From assembly GCA_003222845.1 (NCBI GenBank), contig QHXG01000244.1, positions 1 through 34,000 of the forward strand: a stretch of DNA of 34,000 nucleotides, in the 5' to 3' direction. The notes beneath the pieces are model-generated. The model saw nothing but the letters and a program-made list of their open reading frames with translations, did no database searches and had not been told where the DNA came from. The stretch is from Acidobacteriota bacterium. GTDB lineage: Bacteria > Acidobacteriota > Blastocatellia > Pyrinomonadales > Pyrinomonadaceae. The translations under genes and the position numbers were made by a program. How positions within the stretch are numbered: the first letter of the stretch is position 1; each line of letters begins with the position of its first letter. Shown in pieces: positions 26,141 through 34,000 of this stretch.

Positions 26141-28609
26141 TCACGCTAATCCTTCACGCTTCCGTAAGAACCATTCGGCGCTCAACAAGCCAACGATCAA
26201 AAAGAAATTTATCGGCATGTCCCACAGATCTTTGGTGATACGTTCTGAATAAGGCGTCTTGCGATACGTCAAATCATCCAGCAAAGAGTGCAGGTCGCTG
26301 AGTTGGTAGTACTTCCCGCCGGTTTCCGCGGCGATGCGCTTTAACAAACCAGGGTTCTGCTCGGCACCGTAAAACTCGCGATTGAGATCACTTACCAGCA
26401 TATTCGATTTTGCGCTGACTTGTCCGAGACTGCTGCTGTTTGCGATGAGTTCGATGCCGTGCTGACCCAATTCGTCGGCTTTGAATTCGCCGGTGTAGAC
26501 GTTCGCATCGTTGATGCTCGTGAACTTTAAAGGCACATCCAGGGTCGCGCCCGAAGGCTTCGTGATGCGGGCGGTTGCGCGCGCGTCGTTGACCGGGTTG
26601 AAGTGTTTGTCACGAATGTCCGCGACCACGCTCACGGTGTCATCCATCACATAAACATCCTGTTGAGCGCCAACTTCAATCTGCTTCGGCGTCCCACTCA
26701 CCAAATAGCGCAGCATCTGCCGCCAGAACGTTTCGTGTGCGTTACTCTTCGAATCCATCCGCATCCGCCAGCGCCAGGTATCGGTCGCCGTAAGTGCTAA
26801 CGTCTGGCCACGTCCATACTTTTGTTGGCCCAGTAACGGCACCGCCGGCGATGATGCACCCACGCGCTTTGCTTCCAGCAGCAACGTCGCGCCGGGTTTC
26901 ACGGTCTTCAAAATTTCGGAAATAGAAACTGGCGGTAGATCATTCCAGGTCTTTTGACTGACTGATCGATCTTCATTCAGACGCGTGATCGGATGCTCCT
27001 GGCCCGCGCCGGTAAGTTGCGCTTTGTAAACCGGAGCGTACGATTCAGCGTCATCCACCTTGTGCCCCTCGAGCGCGAGCGGCAGCAAATCATCAATCAG
27101 CGTGCCCTTATATTTTCCACCGTCAAAAGAGAAGCGTCCGCCGAGCGCTAACAGTCCACCACCCCGGCGCGCGACGAAAGCTTCGATATTGCGGAGTTGT
27201 TCGGTCGTAAAGAAACTCGCTTCGACGCTGCCGAGAACCAAGCCGTCGTAAGCAAAGAGTTCCTCCTCGGTTTTGGGAAATCCGGCGACCAGTTCCTGTT
27301 CGCCACCAATTCCCTGCCGGTAGAATTTATTTTCACCCGTGCGCTGAAGCGATACGATGGTGATGTTCTTCTCAGTGAGACTCAGCGATTCGCGAATCTT
27401 GCCCAGCTCCCAACGCGGTTCGCCCTCAACATGCAGGATTCGCATAGGCCCTTCAATCACTTCGACGAGCGCGTCCTGTCGGTTGTTGTCGATCGTGACT
27501 TCGCCATCGAGCGGCGTGATTTCAACTGTGTAGCGATGGAAGCCGGGCGTGGAAGGCACAATTTCAAGCTTGACTGCCTGCGTATCACTGCCGCGCAAAT
27601 TGAACACTTCAGTCTTGATCGCGCGTCCATCTTCTCGCACGTTCAGCAAAACTTTCGTCGCGCCGTAGCCGCTGAGGCTGACAAACGCATCAATGTTAGC
27701 TCTCGATCCGACCAACACTCGGCGCGGTACATTTATTCGACTCAACTCCGCGTCCAGAGGACGCGACGTGTCACCTACGCCTATGGTAAACACCGGCACA
27801 TCGCGCGCGCGCAATTCTCTCAGCGTGGCGTCAAGGTCACGCGATACATTCGCAGCACCATCTGTGGCAAGGATCACCGCTGAAAGCGGCATCCCCGAGG
27901 ATCGTTTCGCGATTTCATCGAGTGCGCCGGTGATGTCGGTGGTGCGGCCTTCACCATAGAGAGTGTTCCCATCTGCGACGCTGGTCACCTCGCCCGAGAA
28001 GCCATAGAGGTTGGTCTTAAACTTGTCTTCCAGGTCCGTCAGAAAAGAATTCTTGCCGGCGCTGGGCGGCGCGAGCAGCATTTGTTTTGCATACGCGAGT
28101 CGCGTCAATCGTCCGGGCGTGTCCTGAAGTTTCATGCTGAGTGAGTCGTCAATCGCCAACGCTACATAACTGCTACGTGGCACGACCGACGAGACGACAA
28201 CGACGGGCTTCAAGAGCATGAACACAACCAGCCCGATCAGTGCCGTGCGCAGAGCAGCGAGAATGACAGTGGTGTGCCTCTTTATGCGGAATCGTGGCCG
28301 AATATAGACGAAATGGATAAAGCCGCCGAGCAGGATGGTGAGGAGAATGATCAGCCACCATCGCGGACGCAAATCGAACCCGAACCGGCCATTACTGAAA
28401 ACGGCCCGCTCATGTCCGAACAGCAACCGCGCGAGAGTTCCCATGAAAAGCATCAGCATTATAGTTCCAGCCAAAGCGCCACTAAGGTTAAAGTTTGTTA
28501 ACTCTAAGACGCATCCGAAGCGCCATTCAGTTACCTCAAAGATCGGCCTTTGAATCCAAAAGCCTTTTTGTAGGTTCCGCGATCTATTAAGACCGGCACA
28601 CGGCGACAT
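26141..28609 (-). CDS. Membrane VWA-domain protein with GATase1-like domain
   Basis: TM helices, MIDAS 'LAIDDSLSM', 'AYDGLVLGSVEASFFTTEQLRNIEAFVARRGGGLLALGG'; C-terminal TM. N-terminal ~40 aa of the ORF may not be translated. Confidence 0.85.
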   Translation of the reverse strand: MSPCAGLNRSRNLQKGFWIQRPIFEVTEWRFGCVLELTNFNLSGALAGTIMLMLFMGTLARLLFGHERAVFSNGRFGFDLRPRWWLIILLTILLGGFIHFVYIRPRFRIKRHTTVILAALRTALIGLVVFMLLKPVVVVSSVVPRSSYVALAIDDSLSMKLQDTPGRLTRLAYAKQMLLAPPSAGKNSFLTDLEDKFKTNLYGFSGEVTSVADGNTLYGEGRTTDITGALDEIAKRSSGMPLSAVILATDGAANVSRDLDATLRELRARDVPVFTIGVGDTSRPLDAELSRINVPRRVLVGSRANIDAFVSLSGYGATKVLLNVREDGRAIKTEVFNLRGSDTQAVKLEIVPSTPGFHRYTVEITPLDGEVTIDNNRQDALVEVIEGPMRILHVEGEPRWELGKIRESLSLTEKNITIVSLQRTGENKFYRQGIGGEQELVAGFPKTEEELFAYDGLVLGSVEASFFTTEQLRNIEAFVARRGGGLLALGGRFSFDGGKYKGTLIDDLLPLALEGHKVDDAESYAPVYKAQLTGAGQEHPITRLNEDRSVSQKTWNDLPPVSISEILKTVKPGATLLLEAKRVGASSPAVPLLGQQKYGRGQTLALTATDTWRWRMRMDSKSNAHETFWRQMLRYLVSGTPKQIEVGAQQDVYVMDDTVSVVADIRDKHFNPVNDARATARITKPSGATLDVPLKFTSINDANVYTGEFKADELGQHGIELIANSSSLGQVSAKSNMLVSDLNREFYGAEQNPGLLKRIAAETGGKYYQLSDLHSLLDDLTYRKTPYSERITKDLWDMPINFFLIVGLLSAEWFLRKREGLA

Positions 28610-28652
28610 ATTGAGTGGATAGCGAAGGTGAGCGGAGAAACTTCTAAATAAA

Positions 28653-28738
28653 TGGCGGAGGGGACAGGACTCGAACCTGCAAGCCCTTGCGGGCGGCGGT
28701 TTTCAAGACCGCTGCATTACCAATTATGCTACCCCTCC
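28653..28738 (-). tRNA. tRNA-Ser(UGA), CCA encoded
   Basis: Reverse complement GGAGGGG...CGGT-CTTGAAA-ACCG...GGTTCGAGTCC...CCCCTCC-G-CCA; 7-bp acceptor stem, TGA anticodon, long variable arm. Confidence 0.93.
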
Positions 28739-28888
28739 GGATGATTGGCACTCGATGATAGCTTACACGTTGACGTGGCTCAACTTCGCAGATGTTTTCC
28801 GCGACCCGGCTTTTGCTTGTCGGACGTCGAACTATCTGAGTATACTGCGCGAGAGTTCTCGATAAGGGCGATCGTTTCTTAACCCCAG

Positions 28889-30046
28889 ATGAACAATGCC
28901 TTCACGCCTAACGCTGGTTTTCAGCCCCCTCAGTATATTCGGCCTTCCGGACATCAAAGCGCTCTCAAGATAATTCTGGCAGTCTTTGCCGTGATGTTCG
29001 CGGCGCTGTTGGGCCTGGTCGTGCTGTTGCTGATTGGCGCTGAAACCGGTCCAGTGGAACTGATTATCGGTTTGATCTGCGCTACCTTGCCGGTGCCTAT
29101 CTATGTGATGCTGATGCTTTGGATCGATCGGTATGAAGCTGAGCCGCTTTGGATGCTGGCCACGGCTTTCTTCTGGGGCGCGCTGGTCGCCGTGTTTGTC
29201 GCCTTTATCTTCAATACGAGCTTGTCAATCATTGCGGCGGTCGCCACGCACAATGCGCAAGTCGGCGAAGCCTTTGGCGCGGTGATCTCGGCGCCGATTG
29301 TCGAGGAAAGCTCCAAGGCGCTTATTCTGCTCATCCTCTTTCTGTGGAAGAAAGATGAATTCGACGGCATCGTCGACGGTATCGTTTATGCGGGGATGGT
29401 CGGACTTGGTTTTGCGATGACGGAGAACGTGCTTTATTACGGCCGGGCCGTGCAAGGCGGACTGGAAGGCTTAACCTTCATCTTTATTCTGCGCGGAATG
29501 GCTGCGCCGTTTTCTCATCCGCTGTTCACCAGCATGACCGGAATAGGATTAGGCTGGTCCCGACAATCCAACAATGGTTTTGTGAAGGTAGTAGCTCCGG
29601 TGGTTGGCTTCATGCTGGCGATCTTAATGCACGCGACCTGGAACGGCTCGGCGGTTTTCGGTGGCGGCGTCGGATTCTTCGTGGCTTACTTTGTGATCAT
29701 GGGGCCGGCATTCATCATCACTCTGATGGTCATTTTCTTTTCGCTGCGCCGCGAAGGCCGCATCGTGCAACAGTTTCTCTATCCTGACTATCAGCGGGGA
29801 TTCTTTGATCCAGATGAGTACGAAAGGCTTTGCACGATTCATGGCCGCATGGGCATGTCATGGAACGTTTTAATGAACCAGGGCTTTTCCATGTGGCGCA
29901 CCCGGATGCGCTGTAATCAGCTTGCCAGCGAACTGGCGTTTCATCGCAGCCGTGTCGCGCGCGGACTCGGGCGCGATCCGCAGCAGGCGCAACAGCGCGA
30001 GAATGAATATTTATCGATGCTGCATGAGCTGCGGCGTACGGTCTGA
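28889..30046 (+). CDS. PrsW-family intramembrane metalloprotease
   Basis: Polytopic; 'PIVEESSKALILL', 'GFAMTENVLYYGR', 'RGMAAPFSHPLFTSMTGIGLG', 'LMHATWNG'. Confidence 0.88.
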   Translation: MNNAFTPNAGFQPPQYIRPSGHQSALKIILAVFAVMFAALLGLVVLLLIGAETGPVELIIGLICATLPVPIYVMLMLWIDRYEAEPLWMLATAFFWGALVAVFVAFIFNTSLSIIAAVATHNAQVGEAFGAVISAPIVEESSKALILLILFLWKKDEFDGIVDGIVYAGMVGLGFAMTENVLYYGRAVQGGLEGLTFIFILRGMAAPFSHPLFTSMTGIGLGWSRQSNNGFVKVVAPVVGFMLAILMHATWNGSAVFGGGVGFFVAYFVIMGPAFIITLMVIFFSLRREGRIVQQFLYPDYQRGFFDPDEYERLCTIHGRMGMSWNVLMNQGFSMWRTRMRCNQLASELAFHRSRVARGLGRDPQQAQQRENEYLSMLHELRRTV

Positions 30047-30264
30047 GCTCCCTCACCTTTTGGGAGAGGGCCTGGGTGAGGATTTAGATGATATTAGCTT
30101 TATGCTGAGTTGCGCGTAGGATCCGGTCGCTACCGCTCGCGGTTCTGACACGACGCTGATTGATGGCCGCGATAGCGTAGCTCTCACTTCTAATTGGAGC
30201 CCCAAAGTGAGAGGGGGGAGACGGAAAGTTCTCGCCGACCGGCGCGGGATGACTTATACTTGGG

Positions 30265-31077
30265 GTGCTTTGGATCGAGTCTAGACAAAGAAAACGACAC
30301 TTGCAGATTGAACTCTTACCCAGCTCGTTCGATGCCGACGGGCGCGCCAGCGCCGCGCAACGTCTAACTTGCTTTCTGATCGACAACCGCGTCAGCGTCG
30401 ATGCCGGGAGCATCGGTATCGCCCTCAGTGAAGATCAGCGCCGTACGGTCCGCGATGTGATCGTGACGCATCCTCACATGGATCACATCGCAAGCTTGCC
30501 AATCTTTGTCGACGATCTGTTTGGCGAACTGAAAGAGCCCATACGCATTCATGCTACCTCGCAAATCATCGGGTTGTTGGAGCGCGACGTTTTTAACGAC
30601 AGTGTCTATCCTCGGTTTGCGGCATTAAGCAATGTGCACGGACGAGTGATGGAATACGTGCCCTTCGAGATCGGCAAGCAATTCAAAGCTGCCCATCTAA
30701 GTGTGACGGCGGTCCCGGTCAATCACATTGTCCCGACTGTTGGCCTGCTGGTTTCTGACGGTGATTCGACGATCGCTTTCAGTTCTGACACCGCCGAGAC
30801 GGAAGAGTTTTGGACCATGATTAATCGTGCGCAACGTCTCGACGCGTTATTTATTGAAGCTTCTTTTCCTAACTCAATGCGACCCCTCGCGGAAGCATCG
30901 AAGCACCTCACGCCGGCGATGCTCAGGGATGAATTGACCAAGTTAAATCACAACGGCATGGATATTCTCGCCGTGCATATCAAGCCGGCTTATCGAGACA
31001 CTGTAATCAATGAATTAAAGAATTTGGCAATCGACAAACTGACGGTAATGGAAGCCGGGCGCGTTTATGAGTGGTGA
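30265..31077 (+). CDS. Metallo-beta-lactamase-fold phosphodiesterase (cAMP PDE class II-like)
   Basis: 'VTHPHMDHIASLPIF' and 'FSSDTAETEEFW', terminal 'HIKPAY'. Start (GTG) uncertain. Confidence 0.8.
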   Translation: MLWIESRQRKRHLQIELLPSSFDADGRASAAQRLTCFLIDNRVSVDAGSIGIALSEDQRRTVRDVIVTHPHMDHIASLPIFVDDLFGELKEPIRIHATSQIIGLLERDVFNDSVYPRFAALSNVHGRVMEYVPFEIGKQFKAAHLSVTAVPVNHIVPTVGLLVSDGDSTIAFSSDTAETEEFWTMINRAQRLDALFIEASFPNSMRPLAEASKHLTPAMLRDELTKLNHNGMDILAVHIKPAYRDTVINELKNLAIDKLTVMEAGRVYEW

Positions 31078-31083
31078 AGATAG

Positions 31084-31734
31084 CTACTCAAGCACTTCAG
31101 CGCGGAGTGTTTCAGCCTGTTGCGAGAAAAACTCTTTCAGATCTTCAATAGACAGCGGAAGAATCATTTTTGGTAAAGCCGAAACTCGATTTACTTTCAT
31201 CAACTCGCTGCCCAGAAATACTGGATCGAGACGGACTCCAAACTTTTCTGCAACGCCGTCCCGCAGGCGGGGAAGCCGATACTTGGGAAGCAGGAAGTAC
31301 AGATCCACAAAATCTTTAGGATCAAAGCGGTCAGTAATCGTCATCAGCTTGTTCACTGCAATATCAAACTCGCCGTCAACGAGTGCTGTTCCCGATTGCC
31401 GCACCGGTTCCAATTGGCGGAAAGGGTAGCGGGTAAATTCCACCTTTAGTTCCTCGCCGTCATGAGTGAAGAAGAATTGACGCCGGTCATGAAGACGCGA
31501 ATAGCGCAGGCCGTCGGCATTCAAAACCGTTCGTAATCCGCCGGCAATTCTTTGCACCGTCGTCGTTGGAAAGTCTTGCTCGGAGAAGAAATCGAGATCG
31601 TCGGAAGCTCGATGGTTTAGATAATAAGCTGCGAGCGCCGTTCCTCCACTGAGATAAAAGTGCGCCGCGTCCGGCTGAGCAAATACATACTCAATCGTCG
31701 CTTTCTGCCAATCTCTTAAGATTTCTTTCCCCAT
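31084..31734 (-). CDS. AbiEii/AbiGii-like nucleotidyltransferase toxin family protein
   Basis: 'FYLSGGTALAAYYLNHRASDDLDFFSE' NTase signature; 'DRFDPKDFVDLYFLL'. Confidence 0.85.
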   Translation of the reverse strand: MGKEILRDWQKATIEYVFAQPDAAHFYLSGGTALAAYYLNHRASDDLDFFSEQDFPTTTVQRIAGGLRTVLNADGLRYSRLHDRRQFFFTHDGEELKVEFTRYPFRQLEPVRQSGTALVDGEFDIAVNKLMTITDRFDPKDFVDLYFLLPKYRLPRLRDGVAEKFGVRLDPVFLGSELMKVNRVSALPKMILPLSIEDLKEFFSQQAETLRAEVLE

Positions 31735-31916
31735 AGCAGCAGTTCCAAAAACGCGCGTCGATCATCGGGTATCTTGAGCGTTGGCAAGTGGCGCTCCAGA
31801 GAATCGCGGGACAATTTCTCGTTTCCAAGTCCATAATTAATAAGACGCTCAAGTCGCCAGCGTTCGTCCGCTGTGGCCTGCTTTTCGTATTCGCTAGCGG
31901 CGTAATCCCAACTCAT
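31716..31916 (-). CDS. Small ORF overlapping the AbiEii-like gene (putative antitoxin/partner)
   Basis: 66 aa, same strand, 19-bp overlap with the NTase start; 'RRLERLINYGLGNEKLSRDSLERHLPTLKIPDDRRAFLELLLWG'-type helical protein. Confidence 0.65.
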   Translation of the reverse strand: MSWDYAASEYEKQATADERWRLERLINYGLGNEKLSRDSLERHLPTLKIPDDRRAFLELLLWGKKS

Positions 31917-31985
31917 AGTTTCACTTTAGACTTTGTGGCGGGTTTTTGCCACTCCCTCGAGCGGCGATCTTTGGTGAGCGAAGTG

Positions 31986-31999
31986 ACTTGATATCAAGT
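31986..31999. promoter_or_regulatory. 14-nt perfect palindrome ACTTGATATCAAGT upstream of the small ORF/NTase pair
   Basis: Perfect dyad centred about 76 bp upstream of the 31916 start codon; operator role is a guess. Confidence 0.35.
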
Positions 32000-32028
32000 T
32001 CAACCACCCGCTGCCGCGGCGGGTCCGA

Positions 32029-33957
32029 CTAAGGTCCGAAGCGTTGTCGGTACTCAGCGGACGTAATGAAGGCCTTTACCATCTCGGCAGCCACAAAGTT
32101 GCCGTTGAATTGGTTCAGCTTGTTCAGCCAAAACTCGTAGCCGGTATAGTCTGCGTCCTGCGGATCGTTTGGGTTTCGTCGCAGATAACCAAAGAACTGC
32201 ATCAACACGAACGCGCGGTTAAATTCCTGGCTGTTCAGAGTCGCATTCTCTGCCACGTCGCGCAGCGCTCGCGCCCGCGCCGCTGCGTCGCCGGTGTTCG
32301 TGGCGGAACCGAACTCACCGATAGCAGTTGCGAGATCCGTCGATGAAGGCGTCACCCCAGCGTTGCTGAACAACTGATTCACAAATTGCGTCGGCGGCAT
32401 CGTTGTCGGAAATGCGGTCGTGAATCGAGAGCGTTGCGCGAACGCCAACGCGAAAGCCTGTTTGTTATTCTCCAGCACAGTCTCCCAACCTGGCTGGCCC
32501 ACTACTACTCCCTGGCCAATTTCCTGCGTGTCAGGCAAAAACTCGTTGAAGCGCACGATCGGAACCGGAAGCTGATGCGCCCCGCCGAGCGTAGACGTGC
32601 CGCTCGCGCTGCTGTAAGCCGCCTTGTACATGCGCTCGACCAGATAACCGGTCTGCTGAAATTCAATCGACAGAAAGTACGCTGCTGAGACGTTGATTCG
32701 TTTCAGTTGAATGCATGCCTGATCGCTGCCGCAGGAAGTAATCTCGTTGGTCCAAAATGCGAGCCCGCCAGAGTCAGGTAATCGATTCAGAAAGTCATAA
32801 TAGTGCTCAGTCACAAAGAAGCCGGGTTGGTCAATCGGATTCGCGCCGATGCTGGGGTCATTGTCAGTGATCGTCACCGTCGCCGTTGATGGACTGCCCA
32901 GAGATGCGCCCGTTGGATTGCTGAGACTGACATTGAAAGTCTCTGGCCCTTCCTGATACGAGTCATTGATGATGAGGATCGCGATCGCCTTGGAAGTCTC
33001 ACCGGCGGCAAATTTAAGCGTTCCGAGCGTGATTATGTAGTCGCAGCGCGAGGACGCAAATCCATTGACAACATTGCAGGCCTGCGAGCCGGCGCCATCG
33101 CTGGTGGCATAATTCACACTTGCAATACCACTCAAGTCACCCGATCGAGTAATCGTAACGGTAACTAGCTGCTCGGCTTCGCCCACGTTGTAGCTTGCGG
33201 AACTGAATTGAAGAATGCTCGCCGCAGGCGTTGGAGTCGGCGTTGGGGTAGCCGATGAACCCGCCTGGACGATCACCGTGCCCGTCATGCCGTCGGCACA
33301 ATGTGGAGTGCAAAAGTAATTAAACGTTCCGGCTGAGTTGAAGACGTGAGTATATATTTCTCCGGACGCTGCATTAGGTGCAAAGCTACAGTTGGTATCA
33401 CCCGGCGAACAGAACCGGTTGTCAGCCCCGCACGATGATCCGCTTACTACATTGTGTCCGTCAGATAAAAAAGTCCAACGCACGCTGTCGCCTACGTTGA
33501 TGACAACGACGTTAGGAGAAAAGTTCTTTTGTCCCTGCACACCAACCGCTACATCCACTGTTTGCGTCATCGGAGTTGGTGATGGAGTTGGCGTGGCGGT
33601 TGGCGTCGGTGTTGGTGTTGGAGTCGGGGTGGGACTTGCGCCTCCCTGCACAATGATGGTGCCCCTCATACCTTCGAAGCAATGCGGACTGCAGAAGTAG
33701 GGAAAACTTCCCGCCGTGTTGAAGGTGTGGGTATAGGTAGTTCCCATTCCTCCGTTCCCGTTGTTCCCGCAGTTTGTATTGTTCGGCCAGCAGAATCGGT
33801 TGTCAGGCGTGCATGATGGTCCGCTTACAACATCGTGGCCCACCGAGGCGAATGTCCAGCGAACTGTATCGCCGACATTGATGCTTACCGGGTCGGGCGC
33901 GAAACTGTTTTGGCCGTTCGGACCGACAGTAATATCAACTGTTTGCGCCGCCGGCAC
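32029..33957 (-). CDS. Secreted protein: two cupredoxin domains, Calx-beta domain, DUF4214-like C-terminus (5' end probably outside the window)
   Basis: Two 'DxVRWTF..GH(D/N)VVSG...YFC(S/T)PHC..GM(R/T)GT(I/V)IVQ' type-1 copper motifs, PT-repeat linkers, Calx-beta 'FAAGETSKAIAILIINDSYQEGPETFNVSLSNPTGA', DUF4214 'HYYDFLNRLPDSGGLAFW'. Reading frame stays open to 34000. Confidence 0.88.
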   Translation of the reverse strand: MPAAQTVDITVGPNGQNSFAPDPVSINVGDTVRWTFASVGHDVVSGPSCTPDNRFCWPNNTNCGNNGNGGMGTTYTHTFNTAGSFPYFCSPHCFEGMRGTIIVQGGASPTPTPTPTPTPTATPTPSPTPMTQTVDVAVGVQGQKNFSPNVVVINVGDSVRWTFLSDGHNVVSGSSCGADNRFCSPGDTNCSFAPNAASGEIYTHVFNSAGTFNYFCTPHCADGMTGTVIVQAGSSATPTPTPTPAASILQFSSASYNVGEAEQLVTVTITRSGDLSGIASVNYATSDGAGSQACNVVNGFASSRCDYIITLGTLKFAAGETSKAIAILIINDSYQEGPETFNVSLSNPTGASLGSPSTATVTITDNDPSIGANPIDQPGFFVTEHYYDFLNRLPDSGGLAFWTNEITSCGSDQACIQLKRINVSAAYFLSIEFQQTGYLVERMYKAAYSSASGTSTLGGAHQLPVPIVRFNEFLPDTQEIGQGVVVGQPGWETVLENNKQAFALAFAQRSRFTTAFPTTMPPTQFVNQLFSNAGVTPSSTDLATAIGEFGSATNTGDAAARARALRDVAENATLNSQEFNRAFVLMQFFGYLRRNPNDPQDADYTGYEFWLNKLNQFNGNFVAAEMVKAFITSAEYRQRFGP

Positions 33958-34000
33958 GAGTGGGACATTGGTTCGACTTCGCGAAGTTCCTGACAGTGAA

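Noticed and set aside
32006-32024. ACCCGC..GCGGGT hairpin after the cupredoxin gene as terminator
   Set aside because: Only a 6-bp stem with no adjacent U-tract; too weak to list as a feature.
33220-33640. GGTGTTGGxGTxGG tandem DNA repeats as a regulatory repeat
   Set aside because: They encode the Pro-Thr linkers of the cupredoxin protein in frame.

Overview
This 34 kb window looks chromosomal and is probably from an Acidobacteriota-like organism (inferred from gene content and repeat style, not proven). Most genes lie on the minus strand. Left part: an APC permease, then two large Ser/Thr kinases (one kinase-AAA-TPR, one kinase-TM-TPR) flanking a MurE ligase and a small secreted protein, then a plus-strand exported amidohydrolase. 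Central part (about 12.7-28.6 kb, minus strand): an 8-gene run of VWA/GATase-like membrane protein, caspase-like (C13) protein, TPR-gluzincin, MoxR AAA+, DUF58, BatA-like VWA, DUF4175 coiled-coil and DUF4159. It is preceded on the same strand by a tRNA-Ser(UGA). Right part: a PrsW-like protease, a metallo-beta-lactamase-fold phosphodiesterase, an AbiEii-like nucleotidyltransferase with a small partner ORF, and a double cupredoxin/Calx-beta/DUF4214 protein cut by the window edge. The most unexplained signal is a dense, heterogeneous set of short hairpins and inverted repeats. By eye they punctuate all seven gene junctions of the MoxR/VWA run and extend into the predicted N-termini of three of its ORFs. 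The caspase-like protein also appears to have a substituted catalytic cysteine and carries an EF-hand-like loop. No CRISPR array, rRNA, transposase or prophage was seen. All calls come from reading the sequence; no searches were run.
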